From Thalassospiraceae bacterium (lineage in GTDB: Bacteria > Pseudomonadota > Alphaproteobacteria > Rhodospirillales > Magnetovibrionaceae), in the NCBI GenBank assembly GCA_030638205.1, contig DAOWFB010000144.1, positions 1 through 6,633 on the forward strand: 6,633 nucleotides of DNA, in the 5' to 3' direction. This document shows, piece after piece, positions 1-6,454 of this stretch (positions within the stretch are counted from its first letter, which is position 1; each line of letters begins with the position of its first letter). The translations under genes and the position numbers were made by a program. A model generated the notes under the pieces. It was not told where the DNA came from. It did no database searches and saw only the letters and a list, made by a program, of their open reading frames with translations.

Positions 1-353
1 AGGAAGAAGAAGTTAAGCGCCATGTGGTTGAGCTGTTAGCTTGGGTCGGCCTTGAAAATCATATGCATGCCCGTCCACCAACTCTTTCCGGTGGACAAAA
101 ACAACGCGCATCAATTGCGCGTGCAGTAATTGCCAGACCACGACTTTTATTGGCTGATGAACCAACTGGCAACGTGGATGACCGCATGGGTTTCAGGTTA
201 ATGCACCTAATCGAAGAGCTGAATAAACTTGGAACTACAATTGTTGTGGCAACCCATAACGAAAAAATTGTTGAACGTCTGGGTCATCCGGTAATTGGCA
301 TTAATGATGGACGTATAAACGTAACGCCTGGAACTGGGCCATCGTATGGTTAA
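1..353 (+). CDS. ftsE: Cell division ATP-binding protein FtsE, 3' part only
   Basis: The reading frame is already open at base 3 and ends with TAA at 351-353, so this is the C-terminal half of an ABC-transporter ATPase. Visible motifs are the ABC signature LSGGQKQR, Walker B with the catalytic glutamate (LLLADEPTGN) followed by a D-loop-like VDD, and the H-loop histidine in VVATHNEK. The Walker A P-loop lies upstream of the window. A GTG at 24 is not the true start, because the coding frame continues through it (EEEVKRH...). FtsE is the cytoplasmic ATPase of the FtsEX complex, which couples ATP hydrolysis at the division septum to activation of peptidoglycan hydrolases. The name rests on the FtsE-like motif set and on ftsX starting 26 bases downstream. 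A related LolD/MacB-type ATPase would look similar on motifs alone, but the neighbour favours FtsE. Confidence 0.92.
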   Translation, partial: EEEVKRHVVELLAWVGLENHMHARPPTLSGGQKQRASIARAVIARPRLLLADEPTGNVDDRMGFRLMHLIEELNKLGTTIVVATHNEKIVERLGHPVIGINDGRINVTPGTGPSYG

Positions 354-379
354 GCAATTGAACAGGATTTAATTTATTT

Positions 380-1273
380 ATGTTTCGTCGCAGAACAGAT
401 CTTCCGCTTGACCGTGATGCACTAAGCCGCTTTTTGCCGTGGTTAATTGCTTTCATGGTGTATCTTGCGGCCATGGCCCAGGCGGGAATGTTGGGCCTTG
501 ATTCAATGTCCGCCAGATGGAGCAAGGATATTGGCACATCGTTGACCGTTCAAGTGCCACCGGTATCGGGTTCGGATAAAGCGGCCAAAGAAAAAAGTAT
601 TCAGAGGTTGCAAGCTACGCTTAATCTGCTTTCTGAAACAAAGGGCATAATAAGGTCGAGCGTGATACCCGAAAGCCGCGTACTGCAATTGTTAGAGCCG
701 TGGTTAGGGGCGAACATTGCAGGCGATGTTCCGCTTCCGGTGTTAATTGATGTTGAAACCAACCCGGCGAGCAAGCCCGATATTCGCGTTTTAAAACAAA
801 AATTGGGTGCGGCTGTGCCCGGTGTGGTGGTCGATGACCACGGTGTCTGGCTGGCCAGATTGGTACAGTTGATACGCACCATGGAGGGTTTTGCCGCGCT
901 GGTTTTGGTGCTTATTTTGGCATCAGCGGCGGCGACAATCATATTTACATCCAGAACCGGCCTAGCCATACACCGCGAAGCGATAGAGGTCTTACATTTT
1001 ACCGGAGCTCACGATAGCTATATCGCCGATCAATTCGCATACCGGGCAATGGCTCTTGGTTTTAAGGGTGGTATAATCGGTCTCGGCCTTGCGCTACCAA
1101 CCCTATTGGCGTTGGGTTTTGTTGCCGGGCGTATTGGTACTGGGCTATTGCCGGAAATTTCTCTTGGCGGGGCGGGCTGGATTTCATTGTTGGCATTGCC
1201 GTTCGCATCTGCCTTGCTTGCATGGTGGACTGCCAGGGCAACGGTAATGCGTAATCTTTCAGGGATGCTTTGA
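380..1273 (+). CDS. ftsX: Cell division protein FtsX (membrane subunit of FtsEX)
   Basis: The 297-residue protein has the FtsX layout. A short basic cytoplasmic N-terminus (MFRRR) leads to a first membrane helix at about residues 19-38. A soluble periplasmic domain follows at about 40-165, then three more helices at about 170-190, 230-250 and 267-286. Length and topology fit the family, in which FtsX anchors FtsE at the septum and passes the ATPase signal through its periplasmic domain to cell-wall hydrolases or their activators. The ATG at 380 is preceded by AGGA at 364-367, a rather long 12 bases away. A stop codon at 359-361 in the same frame excludes a much longer N-terminus. Primary sequence is weakly conserved in this family, so identification leans on topology and on the preceding ftsE. 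The periplasmic domain offers no motif that I recognise for naming its partner. Confidence 0.88.
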   Translation: MFRRRTDLPLDRDALSRFLPWLIAFMVYLAAMAQAGMLGLDSMSARWSKDIGTSLTVQVPPVSGSDKAAKEKSIQRLQATLNLLSETKGIIRSSVIPESRVLQLLEPWLGANIAGDVPLPVLIDVETNPASKPDIRVLKQKLGAAVPGVVVDDHGVWLARLVQLIRTMEGFAALVLVLILASAAATIIFTSRTGLAIHREAIEVLHFTGAHDSYIADQFAYRAMALGFKGGIIGLGLALPTLLALGFVAGRIGTGLLPEISLGGAGWISLLALPFASALLAWWTARATVMRNLSGML

Positions 1274-1914
1274 TGGCGAAATATTCCATATATCATCGCG
1301 GACCGAGCACAGTCGCCAAGGCACTGTTTTTTTTAATTGGTTTTTCGGTAACTTTTTGGGCGGGGGGCCTGTATTTGTTTGCCTCATCTATTCCAGCCAC
1401 AGTCGAAGACACAGCATCTAAAACTGATGCCATAGCGGTTCTTACTGGCGGCAGGGGTCGCTTGGACAAGGGCATTAGCCTTTTATCGGATGGCTTTGCC
1501 AGCAAAATGTTTGTTTCCGGGGTTTACAAAGGGGTCGATGTATCAACCTTGTTAAAGCTATCCCAGCAAAGCCCCGAAGGTCTTGCTTGTTGCATCGGCA
1601 TCGGTCACGCCGAAGATACTATTGATAATGCGCGCGAAACATTTGCCTGGGCCAGCGATAACAAGGTTGAAAGCATTCGGCTGGTAACCTCGGCCTATCA
1701 TATGCCACGCGCCATGCTTGAATTTAATAATACCATGAAGAAAATAAAAATTATCCCGCATCCGGTGTTTTCAGATTTTGTAAAACAGGAAAAATGGTGG
1801 ATATGGCCCGGCACTACTGATTTGATAGTATCTGAATATAATAAATTTATTCTGGCGTGGCTAAGACACCTATTTCGTAAAGTGCTTATGGTTCCACCCC
1901 GAGTAAAAAATTAA
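1273..1914 (+). CDS. YdcF/SanA/ElyC-like DUF218 membrane-anchored protein
   Basis: I chose the ATG at 1273, giving 213 residues. It overlaps the ftsX stop as TGATG and has AGGGA at 1261-1265 seven bases upstream, suggesting translational coupling. A TTG one codon earlier is possible but less likely. One membrane helix lies at about residues 15-37, and the rest is predicted periplasmic. DUF218 features follow in order: DAIAVLTGG (52-60), R63 and the following DKGISLL helix, FVSG (80-83), the DTIDNARET segment (115-123), and LVTSAYHMPRA (137-147). Family members in enterobacteria (ElyC, SanA) affect envelope integrity and lipid-carrier or peptidoglycan metabolism, but the biochemical reaction is not settled. 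Its place between ftsX and plsC supports an envelope role. I infer no specific substrate. Confidence 0.86.
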   Translation: MAKYSIYHRGPSTVAKALFFLIGFSVTFWAGGLYLFASSIPATVEDTASKTDAIAVLTGGRGRLDKGISLLSDGFASKMFVSGVYKGVDVSTLLKLSQQSPEGLACCIGIGHAEDTIDNARETFAWASDNKVESIRLVTSAYHMPRAMLEFNNTMKKIKIIPHPVFSDFVKQEKWWIWPGTTDLIVSEYNKFILAWLRHLFRKVLMVPPRVKN

Positions 1915-1950
1915 GTGTAAAAAATAAGTGCAGAAGGTTAAAAAACGAAC

Positions 1951-2694
1951 ATGATTGCTTTGCGCTCTCTTATTTATAATTTTTTGTTTTTTTCAACCTG
2001 CATCATTTTTGCAGTTTGTTTAACGCCGCTTATTATTTTCCCTAGGGCTTTCATGCAAAGCGCCATAAAGCTATGGACAACCATATTGCTTTGGCAGCTT
2101 CGCGTGGTTGCCGGGTTAAAGCACAAGGTTGTGGGGCTGGAAAACATTCCAGACGGGGTAGCTATATTTGCCAGCAAGCACCAATCTGCGTGGGATACCG
2201 GAATATTTAGTCAATACGTTGATGATTCAGTTTTTGTTCTTAAGCAAGAATTGGTGATGATCCCTTTTTATGGCTGGGTAATTTCTCGTGCCGGGGCAAT
2301 CCCCATTAACCGTAAAGGTGGGGCCAAGGCATTAAAGGGAATGATAAAAGATGTTGGCAAGGCATTGTCGCTGGGGCGCAATGTAATAATTTTCCCCGAA
2401 GGAACCAGAACCGCACCCGGCGACAGCAAACCATACAACCCGGGTGTCGCGGCAATTTATAAAAGCGCCAATGTTCCGGTAGTTCCGGTTGCACTTAATT
2501 CCGGGCTTTTTTGGCAGCGGCGCAGTTTTTTAAAACGCCCGGGCACAATTACCATCGAATTTTTAAAACCCATTCCCCCGGGGCTGGAGCGCAAGGAATT
2601 CATGGCCCAGTTGCAATCTAAAATCGAAGATGCATGCGGGCGTCTTGCTGATGAAGGCCGGGCCGAAAACCCCCATGCTTTGCCGCCGCAATAG
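1951..2694 (+). CDS. plsC: 1-acyl-sn-glycerol-3-phosphate acyltransferase (PlsC family)
   Basis: The 247-residue protein carries the four acyltransferase blocks in order. The catalytic HX4D motif is KHQSAWD, with H77 and D82. Block II is GAIPINRKGG (115-124), where R121 is expected to help bind the phosphate. Block III is FPEGTR (148-153), and block IV is VPVVPVALNSG (175-185). One hydrophobic helix at about residues 8-30 anchors it in the inner membrane. The family acylates lysophosphatidic acid at sn-2 to give phosphatidic acid, the precursor of membrane phospholipids. It starts 36 bases after the DUF218 gene, with a distant AGAAGG at 1932-1937 as the only ribosome-binding candidate. It is probably the last gene of the ftsE-ftsX block. 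All key residues are present. A lysophospholipid or ornithine-lipid acyltransferase (OlsA-like) cannot be excluded from motifs alone. Confidence 0.92.
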   Translation: MIALRSLIYNFLFFSTCIIFAVCLTPLIIFPRAFMQSAIKLWTTILLWQLRVVAGLKHKVVGLENIPDGVAIFASKHQSAWDTGIFSQYVDDSVFVLKQELVMIPFYGWVISRAGAIPINRKGGAKALKGMIKDVGKALSLGRNVIIFPEGTRTAPGDSKPYNPGVAAIYKSANVPVVPVALNSGLFWQRRSFLKRPGTITIEFLKPIPPGLERKEFMAQLQSKIEDACGRLADEGRAENPHALPPQ

Positions 2695-2762
2695 GGCCAT
2701 TTGTGGATATCACCGTTGCCCCCCTGTTGATAATGAGGACAACCCCCTGAAAGCAAGCAATA

Positions 2763-2787
2763 ACACCATTTTTCATGGCTGTTTTTT
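2763..2787 (+). terminator. Weak terminator-like hairpin after plsC
   Basis: AACACCAT (from 2762) can pair with ATGGCTGTT (2775-2783) with one bulged C at 2779 and a five-base loop (TTTTC). The 3' side runs into six T residues at 2782-2787. This would be a short intrinsic terminator about 70 bases after the plsC stop and upstream of the nrdJ promoter. The stem is AT-rich and imperfect, so efficiency is doubtful. No folding energy was calculated. Confidence 0.35.
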
Positions 2788-2811
2788 GTATAAGGCAGTG
2801 GAAACATATAG

Positions 2812-2839
2812 TGAACATTTAACAAAAATCGGCTATAAT
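2812..2839 (+). promoter_or_regulatory. Candidate sigma70-type promoter for nrdJ
   Basis: A perfect TATAAT lies at 2834-2839, 44 bases before the nrdJ ATG. A poor -35 candidate, TGAACA (2812-2817, four of six matches to TTGACA), sits 16 bases upstream. Transcription would start near 2846. A perfect -10 box in the only non-coding spacer before a separately regulated gene supports the call, but the -35 is weak. A sequence resembling the right half of an NrdR box (ATATAGTG, 2806-2813) overlaps the -35, where a repressor could act. This is the general position of NrdR sites in known nrd promoters. Confidence 0.5.
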
Positions 2840-2840
2840 C

Positions 2841-2868
2841 TTCGTCCTTTAGCTGAACTCTGGACGAA
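2841..2868 (+). promoter_or_regulatory. Inverted repeat in the nrdJ leader
   Basis: TTCGTCC (2841-2847) and GGACGAA (2862-2868) are a perfect seven-base inverted repeat around a 14-base spacer. It begins two bases after the TATAAT box and ends 15 bases before the nrdJ ATG. It could be a DNA operator over the transcription start. If transcription starts a few bases earlier than expected, it could instead be an RNA hairpin that hides the only purine-rich stretch upstream of the start codon (GGACGAAAG). Chance occurrence of a seven-base repeat in a spacer this long is possible. Confidence 0.35.
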
Positions 2869-2883
2869 AGATTAAAAATATAC

Positions 2884-5800
2884 ATGGCCCAGCACTCATC
2901 AATTTCCCAGCAAATCTGGGATATGAAATATCGCCTGAAATCACCGGACGGCAACGCCATAGATAAAACCGTTGATGATACCTGGGTGCGCGTGGCAAAC
3001 GCCATTGCCGCGACTGAGGCTGATCCTGAAAAATGGCAAGCTGAATTTTATGGCGCGCTGAAGGATTTTAAATTCCTGCCCGCCGGGCGCATCATGGCCG
3101 GTGCCGGTGCCGGGCGCAAAGTTACGCTGTTTAATTGTTTTGTTATGGGCGAAATCTCCGACAGCATGGAAGGGATTTTCGATGGCTTGAAAGAAGCCGC
3201 CCTTACCATGCAGCAAGGCGGCGGCATTGGTTATGATTTTTCTACCCTTCGGCCCAAGGGCGCATTGGTTAAAAAAATAGGTGCCGATGCATCCGGCCCG
3301 CTTTCGTTTATGGATGTTTGGGACAGCATGTGCCGCACAATTATGAGCGCAGGGTCGCGCCGTGGTGCGATGATGGGTGTCTTGAGGTGCGACCACCCGG
3401 ACATCGAAGCATTTATCGAGGCCAAACAAGAGCCCGGGCGCTTGCGTATGTTTAACCTTTCGGTGTTGATAACCGACCCGTTCATGGATGCGGTCAAAGC
3501 AGGCGATAGCTGGGATTTGGTTTTTGAAGGCACGGTTTATAAATCTGTTCCCGCGCGCGAGCTATGGGATAAAATCATGCGTGCCACATATGCCTATGCC
3601 GAGCCGGGCGTAATTTTTATTGACCGCATAAACCGGCTTAACAATTTAAATTATTGCGAAACAATATCGGCGACTAATCCATGTGTAACTTCGGATACGT
3701 GGGTTATGACGGATTGCGGCCCCCGGCAAGTTTCTGGCTTGTTGGGGCAATCGTTCAATGCCGTTGTCGATGGAAATATATTTAAAAGCGGAAAAGATGG
3801 TTTTTTCTCTACGGGAACGAAGGATGTTCTGCGGCTCGCAACCAAAGAAGGGCATGCGCTCAGTCTGACAGAAAATCACCTTGTGCGAAAAGTGGTCAGC
3901 AAGACCCGTGATTCATTGGCCGTGGAATGGGTGCCTGCCGGCGATCTGGCTCAGGGCGAAGAAATTATGCTGCATGACCACCTATCGCTTGCGGGGTGGC
4001 AGGGTGCAAGATCCGAGGAAGAGGGATACCTTCTTGGCCTCTTGATTGGTGACGGAACCTTAAAACAAGATAAAGCCGTCTTAAGCGTTTGGCTGCCTCG
4101 TGCGGTTGCAAATGGCAGCAATGGAAATGTTGGTGTGCACGGCGTAATGAATGCAGCTTTTGCGGCAGCTCGCACCCTTCCCCATCGTGTGGATTTTCAA
4201 GGGTGGGTGGAAGTTAAAGGCCGGGAAGAGTTGCGTATGAGCACTGGGGCATTGAAGGCCTTGGCCCTTGAGATGGGGATGGCGCCCGGGGCAAAAGATA
4301 TAACCCCCAAAATAGAAGTCACATCATCCGATTTTTATTGTGGTTTTTTGCGCGGGTTTTTTGATGCGGATGGTTCCGTGCAAGGGTCGCAGGAAAAAGG
4401 TGTAAGCATCAGGTTATCGCAAAGCGACCTTAAGCGCCTACGCGCCGTTCAACGTATGCTGTTGCGCTTGGGGATAAACTCAACCATTTATCAAAACCGT
4501 CGGCCCGCAGGGAAGCGTGCTTTGCCTGACGGTCGGGGCGGTTTGCAGGAGTATGAATGTGAGGCTAATCACGAACTAGTTGTTTCTGGTTCCAACCTTA
4601 AACTGTTTTATGACCGTATTGGCTTCGCTGACACTGATAAAATGTTGCGCTTGAAAAACCTTTTGTCCGGTTACAAGAGATCTTTAAATCGAGAGCGCTT
4701 CATCTCCACTGTTGAAGAAGTTACAAAAATTGGTAGTGAAGAAGTCTATGATGTGCAAGTGCCGGGCGCGAATGCTTTTGATGCTAATGGACTGTATGTT
4801 CATAACTGCGGCGAACAACCGTTGCCGCCATATGGCGCATGCCTTTTGGGCTCTATCAATCTGGCGCGTATGGTTGAAAGCCCGTTTGATGATAATGCCA
4901 CTATTAATACCGATGCGCTGGCCAAGCTTGTAGGCACATCCGTGCGCATGATGGATAACGTAATTGATGTTTCAAAATTTCCCTTGCCCGAACAAGAAAA
5001 TGAAGCCAAGGCAAAACGCCGTATTGGTCTTGGCATAACCGGGTTGGGCGATGCGCTTATTATGGTGGGTGCGCGTTATGGTTCGGCCCGCGCGGTTGAG
5101 CTAACCAATATATGGATGGCTACAATTGAACGCGCGGCATATTTGACATCAACCGAATTGGCCGCCGAAAAAGGTGCGTTCCCGCTTTATGATGCCGATC
5201 AATACCTAAATGGCGAAATGATAAAACGCCTTGATGGGGACGTTCGGGAAGAAATTAAAAAACACGGTATTCGCAATGCGCTTATTACATCAATTGCGCC
5301 AACCGGAACCATTTCTATTTTTGCCGATAACGTATCCAGCGGGTTGGAGCCGGTATTTAGCTTTAAATACACCCGCCACGTTATGCAGCCGGATGGCTCG
5401 CGCAAAGAAGAAGACGTTACGGATTATGCCTATCGCCTTTATAAAAAAATAAAGGGCGAAAACGCCAAACTAACCGACGCGTTTGTTGATGTTCAACACC
5501 TTAGCCCCAGCGATCATTTGGTAATGCAGGCGGCAGTACAAAAATATGTTGATAGCTCCATTTCCAAAACCATCAACGTGCCCGAAGAAATATCTTTTGA
5601 TAATTTCAAAGATATTTATATGGAGGCATATGACCTTGGCTTAAAAGGTTGCACAACATATCGTCCCAACGATGTTACCGGGGCTGTGTTAGAGGTTAAG
5701 GACGCCAAGGCCAAGAAACAGCCTGAACAACAGGTATTGCCATTTGATAAACCTATATCCACCGCACCTAGTAAAAATGAAAACGCCCCGTCTAATATCC

Positions 5801-6363
5801 ACCACCTAACCGAAATTTTGGAACGCCCGGGCGGGCTCGAAGGCCATACCTATAAATTGCGCTGGCCGGAAAGCGAGCATGCGTTTTATATAACTATCAA
5901 CGATATTATTGATGATAATGGCCGCGTCCGTCCATTTGAAATATTTATAAATTCAAAAGACGTCGAACATTTTGCCTGGATTGTGGCGCTTACCCGGATG
6001 ATTTCTGCGGTGTTTAGGCGCGGTGGCGATATATCGTTTGTGGTTGAAGAATTAAAAGCGGTGTTCGACCCCCGTGGCGGCCATTGGATGGGCGGTAAAT
6101 ATGTTCCGTCATTGCTGGCGGCAATGGGTGGGGTCATTGAGCAACACCTTACTGCCATTGGTTTTTTGAAAGGGGGCGAACATTTTGCGCCCGAAACGGA
6201 ACCGGAAGCCAAGGTGGTTAACATGACCCCGCAGGCAGGGGGCGATGATGCGGAAGAGCCTGCACATTTAGGTAAGACCTGCCCTAAATGCGCCCAGCCA
6301 TCGTTAACAAGACAAGAAGGCTGCGATACTTGCCTTAGCTGCGGTTATTCCAAGTGTGGCTAA
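2884..6363 (+). CDS. nrdJ: Adenosylcobalamin-dependent class II ribonucleotide reductase, intein-containing precursor
   Basis: The 1159-residue precursor contains a 375-residue intein (267-641), leaving a 784-residue enzyme. It reduces ribonucleotides to deoxyribonucleotides using a radical generated from coenzyme B12, so no NrdB-type subunit or oxygen is needed. N-extein: a QIWDMKYRLK start typical of NrdJ and the first redox cysteine C85 in LFNCF. C-extein: the thiyl-radical site N265-P266 / C642-G643-E644 once joined, and the second redox cysteine C653 eleven residues later. Next come the barrel loop APTGTIS (805-811), GCTTYRPN, a TSCPD domain at about 980-1090, and a cysteine-rich tail (1133-1158; CPKC, CDTC, CGYSKC) that may bind zinc or deliver electrons. 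The ATG at 2884 has no clear Shine-Dalgarno sequence, only an A-rich leader, but the N-terminal sequence fits the family. The gene appears to stand alone with its own promoter. No frameshift or premature stop is seen. Confidence 0.97.
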   Translation: MAQHSSISQQIWDMKYRLKSPDGNAIDKTVDDTWVRVANAIAATEADPEKWQAEFYGALKDFKFLPAGRIMAGAGAGRKVTLFNCFVMGEISDSMEGIFDGLKEAALTMQQGGGIGYDFSTLRPKGALVKKIGADASGPLSFMDVWDSMCRTIMSAGSRRGAMMGVLRCDHPDIEAFIEAKQEPGRLRMFNLSVLITDPFMDAVKAGDSWDLVFEGTVYKSVPARELWDKIMRATYAYAEPGVIFIDRINRLNNLNYCETISATNPCVTSDTWVMTDCGPRQVSGLLGQSFNAVVDGNIFKSGKDGFFSTGTKDVLRLATKEGHALSLTENHLVRKVVSKTRDSLAVEWVPAGDLAQGEEIMLHDHLSLAGWQGARSEEEGYLLGLLIGDGTLKQDKAVLSVWLPRAVANGSNGNVGVHGVMNAAFAAARTLPHRVDFQGWVEVKGREELRMSTGALKALALEMGMAPGAKDITPKIEVTSSDFYCGFLRGFFDADGSVQGSQEKGVSIRLSQSDLKRLRAVQRMLLRLGINSTIYQNRRPAGKRALPDGRGGLQEYECEANHELVVSGSNLKLFYDRIGFADTDKMLRLKNLLSGYKRSLNRERFISTVEEVTKIGSEEVYDVQVPGANAFDANGLYVHNCGEQPLPPYGACLLGSINLARMVESPFDDNATINTDALAKLVGTSVRMMDNVIDVSKFPLPEQENEAKAKRRIGLGITGLGDALIMVGARYGSARAVELTNIWMATIERAAYLTSTELAAEKGAFPLYDADQYLNGEMIKRLDGDVREEIKKHGIRNALITSIAPTGTISIFADNVSSGLEPVFSFKYTRHVMQPDGSRKEEDVTDYAYRLYKKIKGENAKLTDAFVDVQHLSPSDHLVMQAAVQKYVDSSISKTINVPEEISFDNFKDIYMEAYDLGLKGCTTYRPNDVTGAVLEVKDAKAKKQPEQQVLPFDKPISTAPSKNENAPSNIHHLTEILERPGGLEGHTYKLRWPESEHAFYITINDIIDDNGRVRPFEIFINSKDVEHFAWIVALTRMISAVFRRGGDISFVVEELKAVFDPRGGHWMGGKYVPSLLAAMGGVIEQHLTAIGFLKGGEHFAPETEPEAKVVNMTPQAGGDDAEEPAHLGKTCPKCAQPSLTRQEGCDTCLSCGYSKCG
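3682..4806 (+). mobile_element. In-frame intein with homing endonuclease, inserted at the NrdJ catalytic cysteine
   Basis: The element starts at C267 (TGT, 3682-3684) and ends at N641 (AAC, 4804-4806); C642 is the first C-extein residue. Joining the flanks restores the conserved NrdJ block SATNP-CGEQPLPPYG, which fixes both ends to the codon. Class 1 splicing residues are all present. They are nucleophile C267, block B TENH with T329 and H332, block F VYDVQVPG with D623, and block G LYVHN with penultimate H640 and terminal N641, plus C642 at +1. Two LAGLIDADG-type motifs lie in the middle. It is therefore predicted to excise itself from the protein and to be able to copy itself into intein-free nrdJ alleles. 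Ribonucleotide reductase genes are a frequent intein host. By eye, its codon choice does not stand out strongly from the exteins. Confidence 0.97.
4021..4677 (+). other. LAGLIDADG homing endonuclease domain of the intein (approximate limits)
   Basis: This inserted domain separates the two splicing blocks. The first motif is YLLGLLIGDG (382-391), ending at acidic D390. The second is GFLRGFFDADG (487-497), with acidic D496. A leucine-rich segment after it (ALKRLR-like helix, about 515-536, ending LGINSTIY) matches the block H position of intein endonucleases. Both acidic residues needed for metal-dependent DNA cleavage are kept, so the enzyme may be active as a single-chain, two-motif nuclease. 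The target would be the intein-free nrdJ sequence spanning the 3681/3682 junction. Domain edges are estimated from motif positions. Confidence 0.88.
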
Positions 6364-6367
6364 AACA

Positions 6368-6416
6368 TTTTTGATCAAAGTCCCTCGGCTTTGCCTCGGT
6401 GTACTTTGATCAAGAA
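6368..6416. repeat. Long inverted repeat (hairpin) directly after nrdJ
   Basis: TTGATCAAAGT (6371-6381) and ACTTTGATCAA (6403-6413) are a perfect 11-base inverted repeat. In RNA, three further pairs (one of them U-G) extend it outward to 6368/6416. The 21-base interior contains a second small hairpin, GGC-TTT-GCC (6387-6395), flanked by CC/GG pairs, so nearly the whole element can fold. CCTCGG also occurs twice in direct orientation (6383 and 6394). It begins four bases after the nrdJ stop and could end or stabilise that transcript. Neither strand has a T-run after the stem, so it is not a standard intrinsic terminator. It may instead be a copy of a dispersed palindromic repeat. No second copy is visible in this window. 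Confidence 0.8.
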
Positions 6417-6448
6417 AGGAGCATTTACTGCAAGCGAATGAAGCGGAG
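6415..6448 (+). promoter_or_regulatory. Two candidate ribosome-binding sites before the last gene
   Basis: GGAG at 6445-6448 lies six bases before the ATG at 6455 and is the simplest choice. A stronger-looking AAAGGAG at 6415-6421 lies six bases before an in-frame CTG at 6428, which would add nine residues. The first site overlaps the last bases of the inverted repeat stem, so folding of the hairpin could partly mask it. Confidence 0.5.
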
Positions 6449-6454
6449 TTAATC

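Noticed and set aside
1072..1077. TATAAT inside ftsX as an internal promoter for the DUF218 gene
   Set aside because: No -35-like hexamer at 16-18 bases upstream, and the downstream gene is translationally coupled to ftsX.
2763..2778. Second NrdR box (ACACC..TTTC..TGG)
   Set aside because: Only the left half matches, the spacing to the other candidate (36 bases start to start) does not fit the usual pair spacing, and a small terminator-like hairpin explains the sequence better.
2630..2875. 81-codon open frame across the plsC end and the spacer
   Set aside because: It overlaps the end of plsC in another frame, has no convincing ribosome-binding site, and its predicted sequence shows no domain-like character. 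The region is better explained as a regulatory spacer.
2695..2883. Cobalamin riboswitch upstream of the B12-dependent reductase
   Set aside because: The spacer is only 189 bases and has no recognisable B12-box element on the + strand. GGCAGTGG at 2794-2801 only loosely recalls the box in reverse orientation.
2457..3005. 182-codon open frame on the minus strand
   Set aside because: It lies opposite plsC and the start of nrdJ, both strongly supported by motifs, and its protein resembles no family.
3682..4806. Interpretation of the NrdJ insertion as a split gene or gene fusion
   Set aside because: The frame is continuous, both ends match intein blocks A and G exactly, and removing it restores an uninterrupted conserved NrdJ block.
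6438..6452. Short upstream frame ATG AAG CGG AGT TAA
   Set aside because: Four codons only. It overlaps the likely ribosome-binding site of the last gene and has no independent support.
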